NCBI GenBank assembly: GCA_913046365.1
Contig: CAJWRM010000007.1
Span: 1-64,000 of the forward strand
Direction of reading: 5' to 3'
Source of the DNA: an uncultured Flavobacteriales bacterium
Lineage (GTDB): Bacteria > Bacteroidota > Bacteroidia > Flavobacteriales_D > Crocinitomicaceae
DNA: 64,000 nucleotides
Positions 38,664-49,914 of the stretch are shown piece after piece (within the stretch, counting starts at the first letter, position 1; each line of letters starts with the position of its first letter). The position numbers and the translations under genes were made by a program. A model generated the notes under the pieces. That model saw only the letters and a list, made by a program, of their open reading frames with translations, made no database searches and was not told the origin of the DNA.

Positions 38664-39971
38664 TTAATTAAATTTTATTGACTTTGCCGGCGAAATTCGG
38701 GCAATAACAAAGCTTGGGATCAATAGACTTGTCATACATGTAACAAATGTAATTGCATTAATGAAAATTACAGAACCTACTGAAAGTTTGATTGGGACGT
38801 GGGATAAGAAATAAATACTTGAATCCAAAGTAATGGGTTGAAATTGATATTGGAAATAGCAAAGGCCTAGTCCAATGATGTTTCCAATCATCATTGCCTT
38901 TATAATGAGGGCACCTGTTTGGTACAAAAAAATTTTTCGAATGCTCCAATTTGAGGATCCAAGAGATTTTAGTACGCCAATAAAATTGCTTCTAACGACA
39001 ATCATTACCAATAATACAGAACCTATATTAACAATTCCAATTAGAATCATTAATGATATGATAATAAGGACATTAGTGTCTAAAAAACCGAGCCATGAAA
39101 AGATGTCGCTTTCGGAGTTTAAAATAGACATGCTTTGTAAAAGAGCTCCATGTTCATTCGGTTTTAGTTCAGCCAAATCTTTGACTTCTTGTTCAACATT
39201 TTGAAGTGACTCCCAATTATCGATATGTATTTCGAACCCTGAAACGAAATGGTTATTCCCTCTATTTCGGTCACCAAAATCAGAAAGTTCTTGTACCTTT
39301 TTTAAAGGTGCAAAAACGATTTGTCGGTCAATTTTATCTATTCCTGTTTCGAAAATACCCTTGATTTTGAAACGCTGCATCAATGATCTATTTTTCACAA
39401 AGAAAATAGCGATGTCATCACCGACTTTAAAATTTAGATCTCTACAGATTTCTTGAGAAAGGTATACTTCGTTTTGATCTTTATCAAACGAAGGAACATT
39501 CCCTACTTTAAGGATAGAATTTAAGTATGATCTAGGATAGCTTTCTGAGATCCCTTTTAATACAACACCGCTGACTTCTTGCTTTTCCAATTGGTTTTTT
39601 ATCCCTTCTTCGTATCTTTCTTCTTTTATTTTTTCGGAACGCAGTAGTGCGGGTTTGTACAAAATAGGAGTAGCTTGTTTGATTCCTTTTATGTTTTCAA
39701 TTTCAGCAAGTAAGTCTTGTTTTTCATTTAGAGGATCTGCCTCATAAATATTTTCATTACCGGCCTTAAGTAAGAAAATCGGTGCATTGAAGCCAACAAT
39801 TTTTTGCCTGATTTCACTTTGAAATCCATGTACAATAGCCAGAGTAATGAGGTTTACAATAATGGTGAGTGCAACACTTATTAAAGAAATACGGAGTATA
39901 GGTCTAGAAACTTTTATACCTTTCTCTTTACTTTTAAGAATTTTGTTCGCTATGAAATATTCAAAAGACAC
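38664..39971 (-). CDS. ABC transporter permease, FtsX/LolC-E family
   Basis: [51 protein letters not shown] plus C-terminal FtsX TM segments (LVMIVVRSNFIGVLKSLGSSNWSIRKIFLYQTGALI); GTG start. Confidence 0.9.
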   Translation of the reverse strand: MSFEYFIANKILKSKEKGIKVSRPILRISLISVALTIIVNLITLAIVHGFQSEIRQKIVGFNAPIFLLKAGNENIYEADPLNEKQDLLAEIENIKGIKQATPILYKPALLRSEKIKEERYEEGIKNQLEKQEVSGVVLKGISESYPRSYLNSILKVGNVPSFDKDQNEVYLSQEICRDLNFKVGDDIAIFFVKNRSLMQRFKIKGIFETGIDKIDRQIVFAPLKKVQELSDFGDRNRGNNHFVSGFEIHIDNWESLQNVEQEVKDLAELKPNEHGALLQSMSILNSESDIFSWLGFLDTNVLIIISLMILIGIVNIGSVLLVMIVVRSNFIGVLKSLGSSNWSIRKIFLYQTGALIIKAMMIGNIIGLGLCYFQYQFQPITLDSSIYFLSHVPIKLSVGSVIFINAITFVTCMTSLLIPSFVIARISPAKSIKFN

Positions 39972-41208
39972 GATAGGATTATTGCTTTATCAAAAATACA
40001 CAAAGCTATTGGGTCTTGTGCTTTTTTTTGTTTTTTTACTTTTTTCATGTCAGTCGCATCCTGATTCATCTGAACATTATTCAAAGATTAAAGATACTAT
40101 TGAGAAGAAGGACTCTAGTCTTTTGCTTGGTGCAGAGCGAATGGAGGAACTCTTGGAGAAAATAGGGGATAGGACTGTTGCACTCGTCGGTAATCAGACC
40201 TCTATACTAAGCATGAATCAGCATCTTGTAGATACTTTAATAAGTCGAAATGTTCATTTACTAAAGGTTTTTTCTCCCGAGCACGGTTTCCGTGGTACTC
40301 AAAGTGCTGGTCAAAAAATAGCCAATTCTAGAGATGAGAAAACTGGATTACCGATTGTTTCGTTATATGGTGATCACAAAAAACCTACTAAGGAGGATCT
40401 AGACAATGTTGAGCTAGTTGTTTTTGATATACAGGATGTAGGTGTGCGCTTCTACACCTATATATCTACGCTACATAACGTAATGGAAGCATGTGCCGAG
40501 TTTGGTGTTCCAATATTGGTTTTAGACCGTCCAAATCCAAATGGGGATTATATTGATGGTCCTGTTCTTGAAATGACACATAAGAGCTTTGTTGGTATGC
40601 ATCCGGTGCCCGTTGTTCATGGGATGACTATAGGCGAATATGCATTGATGATTAACGGTGAGTACTGGTTAAGGGACAGTTTGCAATGTGATTTGAGGGT
40701 TTTGGAGTGTAAAAATTATCATCATTCTATGCACTACAGTTTACCAGTTCCTCCTTCTCCAAATTTACGCTCAGATATTTCGATAAGGTTGTATCCTAGT
40801 CTTTGTTTTTTTGAGGGTACAACGATAAGTATAGGTAGAGGCACAGCAAAACCTTTTGAACTTTATGGTCATCCTGATTTGGATAAAGATAATTTTAGCT
40901 TTAAACCTAAATCTATGACGGGTGCTGTTTATCCGAAACACCAAAATATTCAATGCGGAGGTGTAAACCTAGCCAATGAACCACTCGATTCAAGATTTAC
41001 ACTTCGTTATCTTATAGATGCTTTAAATCTTGTTGGAGATCCTGTTTCAACGATAAATAGAAAGAAATTCTTTGTGCTTTTGTCGGGTACAGAAAAGTTG
41101 TATAATCAAATCATAAATGGATTATCTGAAAAGGAAATTAGAAAAACTTGGGATAGTGATCTTGAAGCTTATAGTGTAATTCGAGCCAAGTATTTAATAT
41201 ACGATTAA
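39952..41208 (+). CDS. DUF1343 / NamZ-like exo-beta-N-acetylmuramidase, lipoprotein
   Basis: [81 protein letters not shown]; lipobox LLFSC. Start chosen at internal Met. Confidence 0.92.
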   Translation: MKYSKDTIGLLLYQKYTKLLGLVLFFVFLLFSCQSHPDSSEHYSKIKDTIEKKDSSLLLGAERMEELLEKIGDRTVALVGNQTSILSMNQHLVDTLISRNVHLLKVFSPEHGFRGTQSAGQKIANSRDEKTGLPIVSLYGDHKKPTKEDLDNVELVVFDIQDVGVRFYTYISTLHNVMEACAEFGVPILVLDRPNPNGDYIDGPVLEMTHKSFVGMHPVPVVHGMTIGEYALMINGEYWLRDSLQCDLRVLECKNYHHSMHYSLPVPPSPNLRSDISIRLYPSLCFFEGTTISIGRGTAKPFELYGHPDLDKDNFSFKPKSMTGAVYPKHQNIQCGGVNLANEPLDSRFTLRYLIDALNLVGDPVSTINRKKFFVLLSGTEKLYNQIINGLSEKEIRKTWDSDLEAYSVIRAKYLIYD

Positions 41209-41693
41209 CGCAGCTTCTCCTGGCTTTTTTCTACTTTTTCTTTCATCGATTGTTGATATTGAGAAAGAGTTTCCGAAACTTCTGTATCAGCAGTACCGAT
41301 AATACGAGCTGCGAGGATTCCTGCGTTTTTGCCACCGTTCAAGGCAACTGTTGCCACTGGAATACCATTCGGCATTTGTAGAATGCTTAGAATAGAATCC
41401 CATCCATCTATGGAGTTAGAGGATTTAACGGGTACACCAATAACAGGTAGCGATGTAAGAGACGCTGTCATACCAGGTAAATGTGCTGCCCCACCAGCCC
41501 CGGCAATAATTACTTTTAGGCCTCTTTCCGCGGCACTTTTCGCATAGCTAACCATTTTTTCAGGCGTGCGGTGTGCAGAAACAATTTCCACCTCAGTTTC
41601 AATACCAAATTCTTTTAAAATGTCTATTGCACCTTGCATTACCGGAAGGTCAGATGCACTGCCCATAATAATTCCAACACTAGCTTTTTTCAT
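41205..41693 (-). CDS. purE: N5-carboxyaminoimidazole ribonucleotide mutase
   Basis: [53 protein letters not shown]. Confidence 0.96.
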   Translation of the reverse strand: MKKASVGIIMGSASDLPVMQGAIDILKEFGIETEVEIVSAHRTPEKMVSYAKSAAERGLKVIIAGAGGAAHLPGMTASLTSLPVIGVPVKSSNSIDGWDSILSILQMPNGIPVATVALNGGKNAGILAARIIGTADTEVSETLSQYQQSMKEKVEKSQEKLR

Positions 41694-42006
41694 TTTTCTT
41701 GGGTTTCTTGGGTTCGTAATTTATGGTATGTTCTATATCTGTCATCATTTGATCCATGGGAAGCTTTATTTCTTCCTCTGTTTCTTTTATAAGCGCATTT
41801 ACATTTAGGTCTTTTTTAATATTTTCCGTGGAGTTTTTAATTTCACTTTTGAGATCATTAGAGGCATTCTTGATTTGGTAAATTGCTTTTCCCATCGTTT
41901 TTGCAATGCCTGGAATACTTTTAGCTCCAAAGAATATGAGTACAAATACTAGTATCAATAAAATTTCCGTTCCAGCAATATCATTAAGAAAGAGAATCTG
42001 ATACAT
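41680..42006 (-). CDS. Twin-arginine translocase subunit TatA/TatE family
   Basis: [45 protein letters not shown]. Confidence 0.9.
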   Translation of the reverse strand: MYQILFLNDIAGTEILLILVFVLIFFGAKSIPGIAKTMGKAIYQIKNASNDLKSEIKNSTENIKKDLNVNALIKETEEEIKLPMDQMMTDIEHTINYEPKKPKKNEKS

Positions 42007-42061
42007 AATGGGACAAATTTACAACTATTTTGTGTGTAGATAAACAGAATGTTCTAGTGAT

Positions 42062-42958
42062 TTAGCTACGAATGTCATAAGCACTTCTGTAAGTGTTGGC
42101 ATGCGCCTCAACAATCGTGTTTATTTCTTTGCTATATCCTCCACCCATTGTGGTGACAATTGGCACGTCAAGTTGTTTACTAAAGTCGAAAACAATAATG
42201 TCTCTTTCTTTACATCCGTCCAAAGAAAGGTTTAGCCTTCCTAATTTATCGCTCTCAAGTACATCTACTCCGGCTTGGTAAAAAATAAATTCAGGATCAA
42301 AGCATTTCGTGATATGATCCAATCCTTCTTTTAGCTGATATAAATAGGCCGCATCTTTTATCCCATCTTCTAGTTCGATATCCATATCTGAATCCTCCTT
42401 ACGAAGGGGGTAATTGTTTTTTCCATGCATACTAAACGTAAAGATGTGATCCTCTTTCGAGCACATGGCAGCGCTTCCATTGCCTTGATGTACATCAAGA
42501 TCTAAAATCAGTACTTTATTGACTTTTTTTTGCTTTAGAAGCCATTGTGCAGCAATTACTTGATCATTTAGTAAGCAAAATCCTTCGCCCCGGTTTGAAA
42601 ACGCATGATGTGTGCCACCTGCAATATTAAAACAGATATTATTTTCCATGGCAAGTTCTGCTGCCTTTCTTGTTCCTTCCATGATCGTCCATTCACGCTT
42701 AATTAGGGTTTCGTTGTGCACAAAGCCTGAGATGCGTTGTTCTTTTTTTGATGTCTCAAGGTTGACTAGGCGTCTAAGGTAGTCACAACAGTGAACGGCT
42801 TCAATATGTACTTTTTCAATGGAATCCGGTACAAAGAATTGGCTTTGCTCAATTGTCCCCTCATGAATAAGCTGTCTGGGTAGTAGATCATACTTTTCCA
42901 TAGGAAAACGATGGTTTTCAGGAAGCTCATGGACATAAATTGGATGAAATGCAATCAT
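42062..42958 (-). CDS. Histone deacetylase family protein
   Basis: GGTHHAFSNRGEGFCLLNDQVIAA, ILDLDVHQGNGSAAMCSKE, YQAGVDVLESDKLGRLNLS, TMGGGYSKE. Confidence 0.94.
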   Translation of the reverse strand: MIAFHPIYVHELPENHRFPMEKYDLLPRQLIHEGTIEQSQFFVPDSIEKVHIEAVHCCDYLRRLVNLETSKKEQRISGFVHNETLIKREWTIMEGTRKAAELAMENNICFNIAGGTHHAFSNRGEGFCLLNDQVIAAQWLLKQKKVNKVLILDLDVHQGNGSAAMCSKEDHIFTFSMHGKNNYPLRKEDSDMDIELEDGIKDAAYLYQLKEGLDHITKCFDPEFIFYQAGVDVLESDKLGRLNLSLDGCKERDIIVFDFSKQLDVPIVTTMGGGYSKEINTIVEAHANTYRSAYDIRS

Positions 42959-42996
42959 ATAAAATAGAACATATGAAAATAGTACAATGTTGTGTT

Positions 42997-43494
42997 TTAA
43001 GCCTTAATTATTTTACCTACAATTCTCGCTACTGCAGGGCATACTTCGGTATTTTTGATGGTTAGATCAATGATTTGTAAAACATTTTTTCGATCGGTAT
43101 GGGGGTATTCTCGGCATGCTAAGGGCCGAAAATCATACACACTGCAGGTATTGTCCTCATTCAAAAACGAACATGGAGCGCTTTTTAGAACATAATCATT
43201 GTCTTCATCAAGTTTTAAATATTTTTCGGTAAATGAACCAACTTTCATACTAAGATGCTTGGCGAGTCGATTGATATCTACATTCCTAAATATTGGACTT
43301 GTGGTTTTACAGCAGTTCGCACACTTTAAACAATCCATCGTTTCAAATTCATCGTCATGAAGCGAATTGAAGCGATCGTTGATTTGTTTGGGTCGTTTCT
43401 TTTTTAGGTGTAAAAGCTTCTTACGATATTCCTTACGCTTTTTTTTTGCCTGACTCAAACTGTTACGATCCTGATTACTTAAGGAACTATTCAT
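42997..43494 (-). CDS. YkgJ-type cysteine cluster protein (zinc/iron-chelating)
   Basis: CLKCANCCKTTSPIF...CSFLNEDNTCSVYDFRPLACREYPH. Confidence 0.9.
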   Translation of the reverse strand: MNSSLSNQDRNSLSQAKKKRKEYRKKLLHLKKKRPKQINDRFNSLHDDEFETMDCLKCANCCKTTSPIFRNVDINRLAKHLSMKVGSFTEKYLKLDEDNDYVLKSAPCSFLNEDNTCSVYDFRPLACREYPHTDRKNVLQIIDLTIKNTEVCPAVARIVGKIIKA

Positions 43495-43560
43495 ATGTTA
43501 TAAATGATGACTAAGTTATGAATTTATAATTTTGGGCACCTTGTTCAGGTGTGATAACTA

Positions 43561-43809
43561 ATGAATACATTTACAGTTCAACTGACCGAAATGCCTGATT
43601 ATCCGATTTATCGCAAGTTATCGAATCAAAAATCATTTTATAGGATTGAATCTATTACTGCATTTGAGGAAATTCAGTGTATAGGTTCCGCTCGGATTAA
43701 AACCTTTTTTAAGGCAAAAAAATATCCCGAAATGCTTCGGGTTAAAGAAATGATTTCTTGTAAAACTCCATTTGAACGAAGTACAGAGTTGGAGTACAAT
43801 TCTCTTTAA
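43561..43809 (+). CDS. Small hypothetical protein (82 aa)
   Basis: Intact ORF preceded by TAATTTTG (43527..43534) and a CACCT-TGTTC-AGGTG inverted repeat. Confidence 0.55.
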   Translation: MNTFTVQLTEMPDYPIYRKLSNQKSFYRIESITAFEEIQCIGSARIKTFFKAKKYPEMLRVKEMISCKTPFERSTELEYNSL

Positions 43810-43860
43810 AATTCGTAACCATGTTTGTTTCTAATGTTATGGTAAGTAAAGTTCTTCCTT

Positions 43861-44400
43861 ATGAAATCAGTGCAGTTTTTTATTGTTTTGAGTATACTCC
43901 TGATGTCATTTTCATCGCCACATGAAGGTCCTGTTTCTATATCGTTTAATGCTAACCCATCAGGTAAGGAGCGGATTAAAGTTTTAAATCATTCTTATGA
44001 AGTTGAGCTTCTTGAATATATAAATCAATACCGAATTGAAAATGGCCTAGAATCTCTTCGAATTAGCAAGTCTCTTATCCAGGCTAGTCGTTATCATGCG
44101 GCAGACATGGCCAATGAAAATTATTTTGAGCATGCGACGCACAATCGCAATAGTCAATCCTTGCAGAGAGGCATTTCTACATTCAAACGAATTGGTCGTT
44201 TTTATGATGGATTTGCGAATACAGAAAACATTGGAGCAGGATACATATCACCTCAATCAGTTTTTGAAGGATGGGTAAATAGTCCAGGTCACAAGAAGAA
44301 CTTATTGAATAAAAGTGCAACCCATATGGGGGTTGGCTACTACCACAATGCAAGCAGTAAATACAGAAATTACTGGGTTTTCGAGTCTGCTGCTCAATGA
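43861..44400 (+). CDS. CAP domain (SCP/PR1-like) secreted protein
   Basis: LLEYINQYRIENGLESLRIS, ASRYHAADMANENYFEH, ENIGAGYISPQSVFEGWVNSPGHKKNLLN, HMGVGYY. Confidence 0.92.
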   Translation: MKSVQFFIVLSILLMSFSSPHEGPVSISFNANPSGKERIKVLNHSYEVELLEYINQYRIENGLESLRISKSLIQASRYHAADMANENYFEHATHNRNSQSLQRGISTFKRIGRFYDGFANTENIGAGYISPQSVFEGWVNSPGHKKNLLNKSATHMGVGYYHNASSKYRNYWVFESAAQ

Positions 44401-44489
44401 TTAATAAGGCTACATTTTATTCTATTTGATAACATCAATTGATTTGACTTGATTTTTGTACTTTTGGAGGCGTTTAAATCGTAGATTAA

Positions 44490-47400
44490 ATGGAACAAAT
44501 CCCACCTTATAGGCCCAAAAATAAAATCAGAATTGTAACCGCCGCATCTTTGTTTGACGGCCATGATGCTGCTATTAATATTATGCGTCGGATTATTCAG
44601 TCGACAGGTTGCGAGGTAATACACCTTGGACACGACCGCTCTGTTGAGGAAGTTGTGGATTGTGCGATACAGGAGGATGCTCAGGCGATAGCCATGACCT
44701 CATACCAGGGTGGACATAATGAGTATTTTAAATATATGTATGATCTTCTGTGTGAAAAAGGAGCTCCTCACATCAAAATTTTTGGTGGAGGAGGTGGAAC
44801 TATATTGCCGGAAGAGATTTCAGTTTTACAGGATTACGGTGTGGAAAGAATTTATCACCCTGACGATGGCAGAACCATGGGTTTGCAAGGGATGATTAAT
44901 GATTTAGTTGAGCGTTGTGATTATGGTTTAGGTGAAAATTTAGAGCATGATATAAAAAAGATAAGAAGAAAGGATGTTCCTGCCATAGCGCGGACGATAT
45001 CTGCAGCTGAGAATTTCCCGAAAATACATGAAGAAGCCTTGTCTGAGATTAGAAATATCTCGAAAAAGAGTGCTATTCCTGTGCTTGGCATCACTGGAAC
45101 GGGTGGTGCGGGTAAATCGTCATTAGTGGATGAATTGGTACGCAGATTTCTTGTTGATTTTGAAGGCAAGGAAATTGCGGTAGTTTCTGTAGATCCTTCT
45201 AAAAGAAAGACTGGAGGTGCTTTACTTGGTGATCGAATTAGAATGAACTCGATTAAAAATAGTCGTGTATACATGCGCTCTTTGGCAACACGACAATCTA
45301 ATTTAGCCTTGTCAAAGCACGTTGCTGAGGCGCTTTCGATACTAAAAGCAGCAGAATATGATTTAATTATTCTTGAAACGTCTGGTATAGGACAATCAGA
45401 TACGGAAATATTAGATCATTCTGATGTATCTCTTTATGTAATGACCCCAGAATATGGAGCGGCAACACAGCTTGAGAAAATAGATATGCTTGATTTCGCA
45501 GATGTGATTGCACTGAATAAGTTTGATAAAAGAGGTGCGCTTGATGCACTAAGAGATGTCAGGAAACAATACCAGCGAAATCATAACCTTTGGGATGCCA
45601 ATGTAGATGATATGCCTGTTCATGGAACAATTGCTTCTCAATTTAATGATCCAGGAATGAATTCGCTCTACAAGGTAATCATGGATCAGCTTGTTGAAAA
45701 GACAAATGCAGAGCTTCATTCTACTTTTGAGATTACACGTGAAATGTCTGAAAAGATTTTTGTAATACCTCCGGACCGAACAAGATATTTATCTGAGATA
45801 TCAGAAAACAACAGAGCATATAATAAATGGGTTGAAGCACAGGTAAAAGTTGCGGATAAATTATTTGGTTTGACGCAAACGATTGATACACTTAAAGAAT
45901 CGAATTATGATGATAAGGACCGATTAATAAAAAATATTCAAGAGGTTTTAGAGAAGGAAAAATTAAATTTTGATCCTAAGAATTGGGAAATATTACAAAA
46001 CTGGAATGCGCGAAAGCAATTATTTAAGAATCCAATATTTGAATTTAAGGTAAGGGATAAGGCCTTGTCAATTCAGACCCATACTAAATCTCTTTCCCAT
46101 TCTGATATTCCTAAAGTTGCATCTCCTAAATATAATGGTTGGGGTGATATTCTTCGCTGGGTACTTCAAGAAAATTTCCCGGGAGAATTCCCATATACCT
46201 CAGGATTATTTCCATTCAAGCGGGAAGGGGAGGATCCGACTCGTATGTTTGCGGGAGAAGGAGGGCCTGAAAGAACAAACAAAAGATTTCATTATGTAAG
46301 TTTGGGCATGCCGGCTAAAAGATTGTCTACAGCTTTTGATTCGGTAACACTCTACGGGAACGACCCTGACCTTCGTCCTGATATTTATGGTAAGATTGGA
46401 AATGCGGGTGTATCTATTTGTTGTTTGGATGATGCGAAAAAACTATACTCAGGTTTTGACTTAAGTCATCCGGCAACTTCAGTATCAATGACGATAAATG
46501 GTCCAGCCCCAATGCTTTTAGCTTTCTTTATGAATGCAGCAATTGACCAAAATTGTGAGAAGTATATTAAAGCAGAAGGTCTTGAGGAAGCTACTGAAAA
46601 GAAAATTAAGTCTATCTATAAGGCGAAAGGGGGCAAGCGTCCTAGTTATAATGGTGAACTTCCCGAGGGGAATGATGGTCTTGGTCTTATGTTGCTTGGT
46701 ATCACAGGAGATCAGGTGTTACCTTTAGCCATATACAATGAGATTAAAGCTAAAACACTTACCCAAGTTAGAGGAACTGTCCAGGCCGATATTTTAAAAG
46801 AAGATCAAGCACAAAACACCTGTATTTTTTCTACTGAATTCGCTTTGAGGTTAATGGGAGATGTTCAAGAATACTTTATCAATAATGGTGTCCGGAATTT
46901 TTATTCCGTTTCTATTTCTGGATATCACATTGCGGAGGCAGGAGCCAATCCAATAACCCAACTGGCTTTTACACTTGCAAATGGCTTTACCTATGTTGAG
47001 TATTACCTAAGCCGAGGAATGAATATTAATGATTTTGGTCCAAATCTTTCTTTTTTCTTCTCTAATGGAATTGACCCTGAGTATGCAGTAATTGGGAGGG
47101 TGGCAAGAAAGATATGGTCCAAGGCAATGGCGAAGAAATACGGTGCAAATTCAAGGGCTCAAATGTTGAAGTATCACATCCAAACCTCCGGTCGTTCTCT
47201 GCATGCACAGGAGATTGACTTTAATGATATCCGAACAACATTGCAAGCCTTGTATGCGATATATGACAATTGTAACTCATTACATACGAATGCATATGAT
47301 GAGGCGATCACTACACCTACCGAGGAGTCTGTTCGACGTGCAATGGCGATTCAGTTGATTATAAATAGGGAGCTTGGTTTAGCTAAAAATGAAAATCCGC

Positions 47401-47870
47401 TTCAAGGAAGCTTTATTATTGAAGATCTAACAGATTTAGTGGAGGAGGCTGTCCTTTCTGAGTTCGATAGGATTACTGAGCGCGGAGGAGTTTTAGGTGC
47501 TATGGAAACCATGTATCAAAGGTCTAAGATTCAGGAGGAGTCTCTCTATTATGAAACACTTAAGCATACAGGTGAATTCCCAATTATTGGTGTAAACACA
47601 TTTTTAAGCTCGAAGGGTTCTCCTACGGTATTGCCTAAAGAGGTCATTAGAGCAACAGAGGACGAAAAGCAATACCAAATTGAAATGCTTAATAATTTGC
47701 ATGAAGCAGAGAAAGATAGCACACAGAAAGGTATCAAAACGATTCAGGATGCTGCCGTGAGTAATCAAAACATGTTCGAAGAGCTCATGGAGATCTGCAA
47801 ACATGCTTCACTTGGGCAAGTTACGCATGCTTTGTTTGAGGTTGGCGGTCAGTATAGAAGAAATATGTAA
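44490..47870 (+). CDS. icmF: Fused B12-dependent acyl-CoA mutase, IcmF type (B12-binding + MeaB-like GTPase + mutase)
   Basis: Single 1126-aa [21 protein letters not shown] (DxHxxG-like), [18 protein letters not shown]-loop, [44 protein letters not shown]. Confidence 0.9.
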   Translation: MEQIPPYRPKNKIRIVTAASLFDGHDAAINIMRRIIQSTGCEVIHLGHDRSVEEVVDCAIQEDAQAIAMTSYQGGHNEYFKYMYDLLCEKGAPHIKIFGGGGGTILPEEISVLQDYGVERIYHPDDGRTMGLQGMINDLVERCDYGLGENLEHDIKKIRRKDVPAIARTISAAENFPKIHEEALSEIRNISKKSAIPVLGITGTGGAGKSSLVDELVRRFLVDFEGKEIAVVSVDPSKRKTGGALLGDRIRMNSIKNSRVYMRSLATRQSNLALSKHVAEALSILKAAEYDLIILETSGIGQSDTEILDHSDVSLYVMTPEYGAATQLEKIDMLDFADVIALNKFDKRGALDALRDVRKQYQRNHNLWDANVDDMPVHGTIASQFNDPGMNSLYKVIMDQLVEKTNAELHSTFEITREMSEKIFVIPPDRTRYLSEISENNRAYNKWVEAQVKVADKLFGLTQTIDTLKESNYDDKDRLIKNIQEVLEKEKLNFDPKNWEILQNWNARKQLFKNPIFEFKVRDKALSIQTHTKSLSHSDIPKVASPKYNGWGDILRWVLQENFPGEFPYTSGLFPFKREGEDPTRMFAGEGGPERTNKRFHYVSLGMPAKRLSTAFDSVTLYGNDPDLRPDIYGKIGNAGVSICCLDDAKKLYSGFDLSHPATSVSMTINGPAPMLLAFFMNAAIDQNCEKYIKAEGLEEATEKKIKSIYKAKGGKRPSYNGELPEGNDGLGLMLLGITGDQVLPLAIYNEIKAKTLTQVRGTVQADILKEDQAQNTCIFSTEFALRLMGDVQEYFINNGVRNFYSVSISGYHIAEAGANPITQLAFTLANGFTYVEYYLSRGMNINDFGPNLSFFFSNGIDPEYAVIGRVARKIWSKAMAKKYGANSRAQMLKYHIQTSGRSLHAQEIDFNDIRTTLQALYAIYDNCNSLHTNAYDEAITTPTEESVRRAMAIQLIINRELGLAKNENPLQGSFIIEDLTDLVEEAVLSEFDRITERGGVLGAMETMYQRSKIQEESLYYETLKHTGEFPIIGVNTFLSSKGSPTVLPKEVIRATEDEKQYQIEMLNNLHEAEKDSTQKGIKTIQDAAVSNQNMFEELMEICKHASLGQVTHALFEVGGQYRRNM

Positions 47871-47881
47871 CCGTATATATT

Positions 47882-48400
47882 ATGTTTTCTATTGGCGAGG
47901 TTATTTCTATTTTACATGAAACGGGAAGGTATACAATCGAATCTATTGAGAATGATTTGCTGCACGTTATTGATGAGCATGGTTTTCTTTTGAAGATTCC
48001 CTTGGATAAAGCTGTTAAAATCCATTTTTTTAATACCGGAGATGTTCAAGCCAAAGAGGTGGATCGTGCAAAGCCGAAAACGAATAAAATAAATGCGGAA
48101 GATATTCCTAGACTAGATCTTCATTTTGAGTCATTTGATGCCAATAAGTATGAGGCTTCAGCCCATGAAAAATTCACTATTCAGATGAATACCTTTAAAC
48201 GATTTGTAAATGATCATTTAAAGAAAAAAACAACCCGTATTCTGATTATTCACGGTGTTGGAGAAGGTCGCTTAAAGAGTGAGATTTTATCGTGTTTAAG
48301 AGGTAGAAGGGGCTACGACATGAATGATGCAAACTACAGCCAGCGTGGAGTAGGCGCATCATATATAGACATTAAGGTTTCGATTGCCGAACCTCTATAA
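47882..48400 (+). CDS. Smr domain protein
   Basis: LDLHFESFD and [13 protein letters not shown] match Smr motifs. Confidence 0.85.
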   Translation: MFSIGEVISILHETGRYTIESIENDLLHVIDEHGFLLKIPLDKAVKIHFFNTGDVQAKEVDRAKPKTNKINAEDIPRLDLHFESFDANKYEASAHEKFTIQMNTFKRFVNDHLKKKTTRILIIHGVGEGRLKSEILSCLRGRRGYDMNDANYSQRGVGASYIDIKVSIAEPL

Positions 48401-48742
48401 ATGTAAAAAGCTTTTTTTAGCGAGGAGTTCGTCTTCAGATTCACGATAATCAGGGTCATCTACACAACAATCTACAGGGCATACAGCCGCGCATTGAGGT
48501 TCGTCATGAAAACCCGCACACTCCGTACATTTGTCATGAGAAATGTAGTATACATCCATGTCCACGGGTTCAAAGGATTGATCTGCGTCAACTTCATCTC
48601 CATCAAGTGTGGTAATGATGCCGTTTAATGAGGTTCCATCGGCGTATTTCCATTCTGCACCACCCTCATAAATTGCATTATTTGGACATTCGGGCTCGCA
48701 CGCTCCGCAGTTTATACATTCATCTGTTATCATTATAGACAT
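48395..48742 (-). CDS. 4Fe-4S dicluster ferredoxin
   Basis: [19 protein letters not shown] and [22 protein letters not shown]. Confidence 0.93.
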   Translation of the reverse strand: MSIMITDECINCGACEPECPNNAIYEGGAEWKYADGTSLNGIITTLDGDEVDADQSFEPVDMDVYYISHDKCTECAGFHDEPQCAAVCPVDCCVDDPDYRESEDELLAKKSFLHL

Positions 48743-48815
48743 ACCACACCTTTTTTATACAAATATAAACCCCAAATTTGATTCTTTTGTTCAATCTTAC
48801 AAAAAAGAAGCTTAG

Positions 48816-48823
48816 TATATTTG
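48816..48823 (+). promoter_or_regulatory. -7 promoter motif TATATTTG
   Basis: Matches TAnnTTTG; 4 nt before the GTG start at 48828. Confidence 0.4.
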
Positions 48824-48827
48824 TACC

Positions 48828-49874
48828 GTGAAAAGAGAATCATTAATTCAAGCCTTTAGTCAACTCGGTATTGTATTGCGAAATATAGGTGAAAAAAAGC
48901 CCTGGAATAATTTTGAAATAGGTGTCACTGAGTCCGAGTATAATCAGCTGATTACTACTATTGAAAAGCTTAAGCATCATAATGGATGGTATACCGAACC
49001 AATGGTTAGAAAAGCAATGCTTAATCTGGGGAGTGCACTAGAGACAGATCATTTAGTATCTTGGTGCTCGAAATATACATTCACAAGTCAACCAAAAACG
49101 ATTGCTGTCATTATGGCTGGAAATATTCCGCTTGTTGGTTTTCATGATTTTCTTTGTGTGTTGCTTTCGGGAAATAAAGTGTTGGCTAAAATGAGCTCGG
49201 AAGATGACAAGCTTTTACCGGTTTTGGTCGAGTTTTTGGTTTGTTTTTATCCCGAAATACGAAAATACATATCATTTTCTAGTCGAAATATGAAAGGCTT
49301 TGATGCCGTAATTGCGACTGGAAGTAACACAAGTTTTCTCCATTTTGAACAATATTTTTCCAAATACCCACATATATTTAGAAAGAATAGGACCTCAGTT
49401 GCCGTTCTCAGTGGTCGTGAAACGGGCGCAGAGCTGATGTCTTTGGGTAGCGATATTTTTGATTTTTTCGGACGTGGTTGCCGAAGTGTTTCGCATCTCT
49501 TACTTCCGGAGTCTTATGATATAAATAAGGTTTTTGAACATATTGTTCATCAAGGAGAGGTGATTAATAATAAAAAATATGGCAACAATTATGATTACAA
49601 TAAGGCCGTTCATTTGATGAATCAAGAAAAATTGTTGGACAATAATTTTGTCTTAATGAAGGAAACAAAAGATCTGCATTCTCCGCTTGGTATGATCTAC
49701 TATCATTTTTATAATGACTTGACTGAGGTGTATGATTATCTTGAACAGCACAAGGGTGCTATTCAATGTTCAATTGGGTTGAATGGTTTACCTTTTGGCA
49801 CAGCGCAATGTCCGGCATTGGATGATTACGCGGATCAAGTGGATACTATGAAATGGTTGAGTAAATTAAGTTAA
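48828..49874 (+). CDS. Acyl-CoA reductase (LuxC-like) family protein
   Basis: VIMAGNIPLVGFHDFLCVLLSGNKVLAKMSSED, FGRGCRSVSHLLLPE; GTG start. Confidence 0.85.
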   Translation: MKRESLIQAFSQLGIVLRNIGEKKPWNNFEIGVTESEYNQLITTIEKLKHHNGWYTEPMVRKAMLNLGSALETDHLVSWCSKYTFTSQPKTIAVIMAGNIPLVGFHDFLCVLLSGNKVLAKMSSEDDKLLPVLVEFLVCFYPEIRKYISFSSRNMKGFDAVIATGSNTSFLHFEQYFSKYPHIFRKNRTSVAVLSGRETGAELMSLGSDIFDFFGRGCRSVSHLLLPESYDINKVFEHIVHQGEVINNKKYGNNYDYNKAVHLMNQEKLLDNNFVLMKETKDLHSPLGMIYYHFYNDLTEVYDYLEQHKGAIQCSIGLNGLPFGTAQCPALDDYADQVDTMKWLSKLS

Positions 49875-49914
49875 TTATTCATCTATCAATAAGAATTATC
49901 TACCTTTGCGACCC

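Noticed and set aside
44921-45274. 117-aa minus-strand ORF
   Set aside because: Antisense shadow ORF within the IcmF-type gene.
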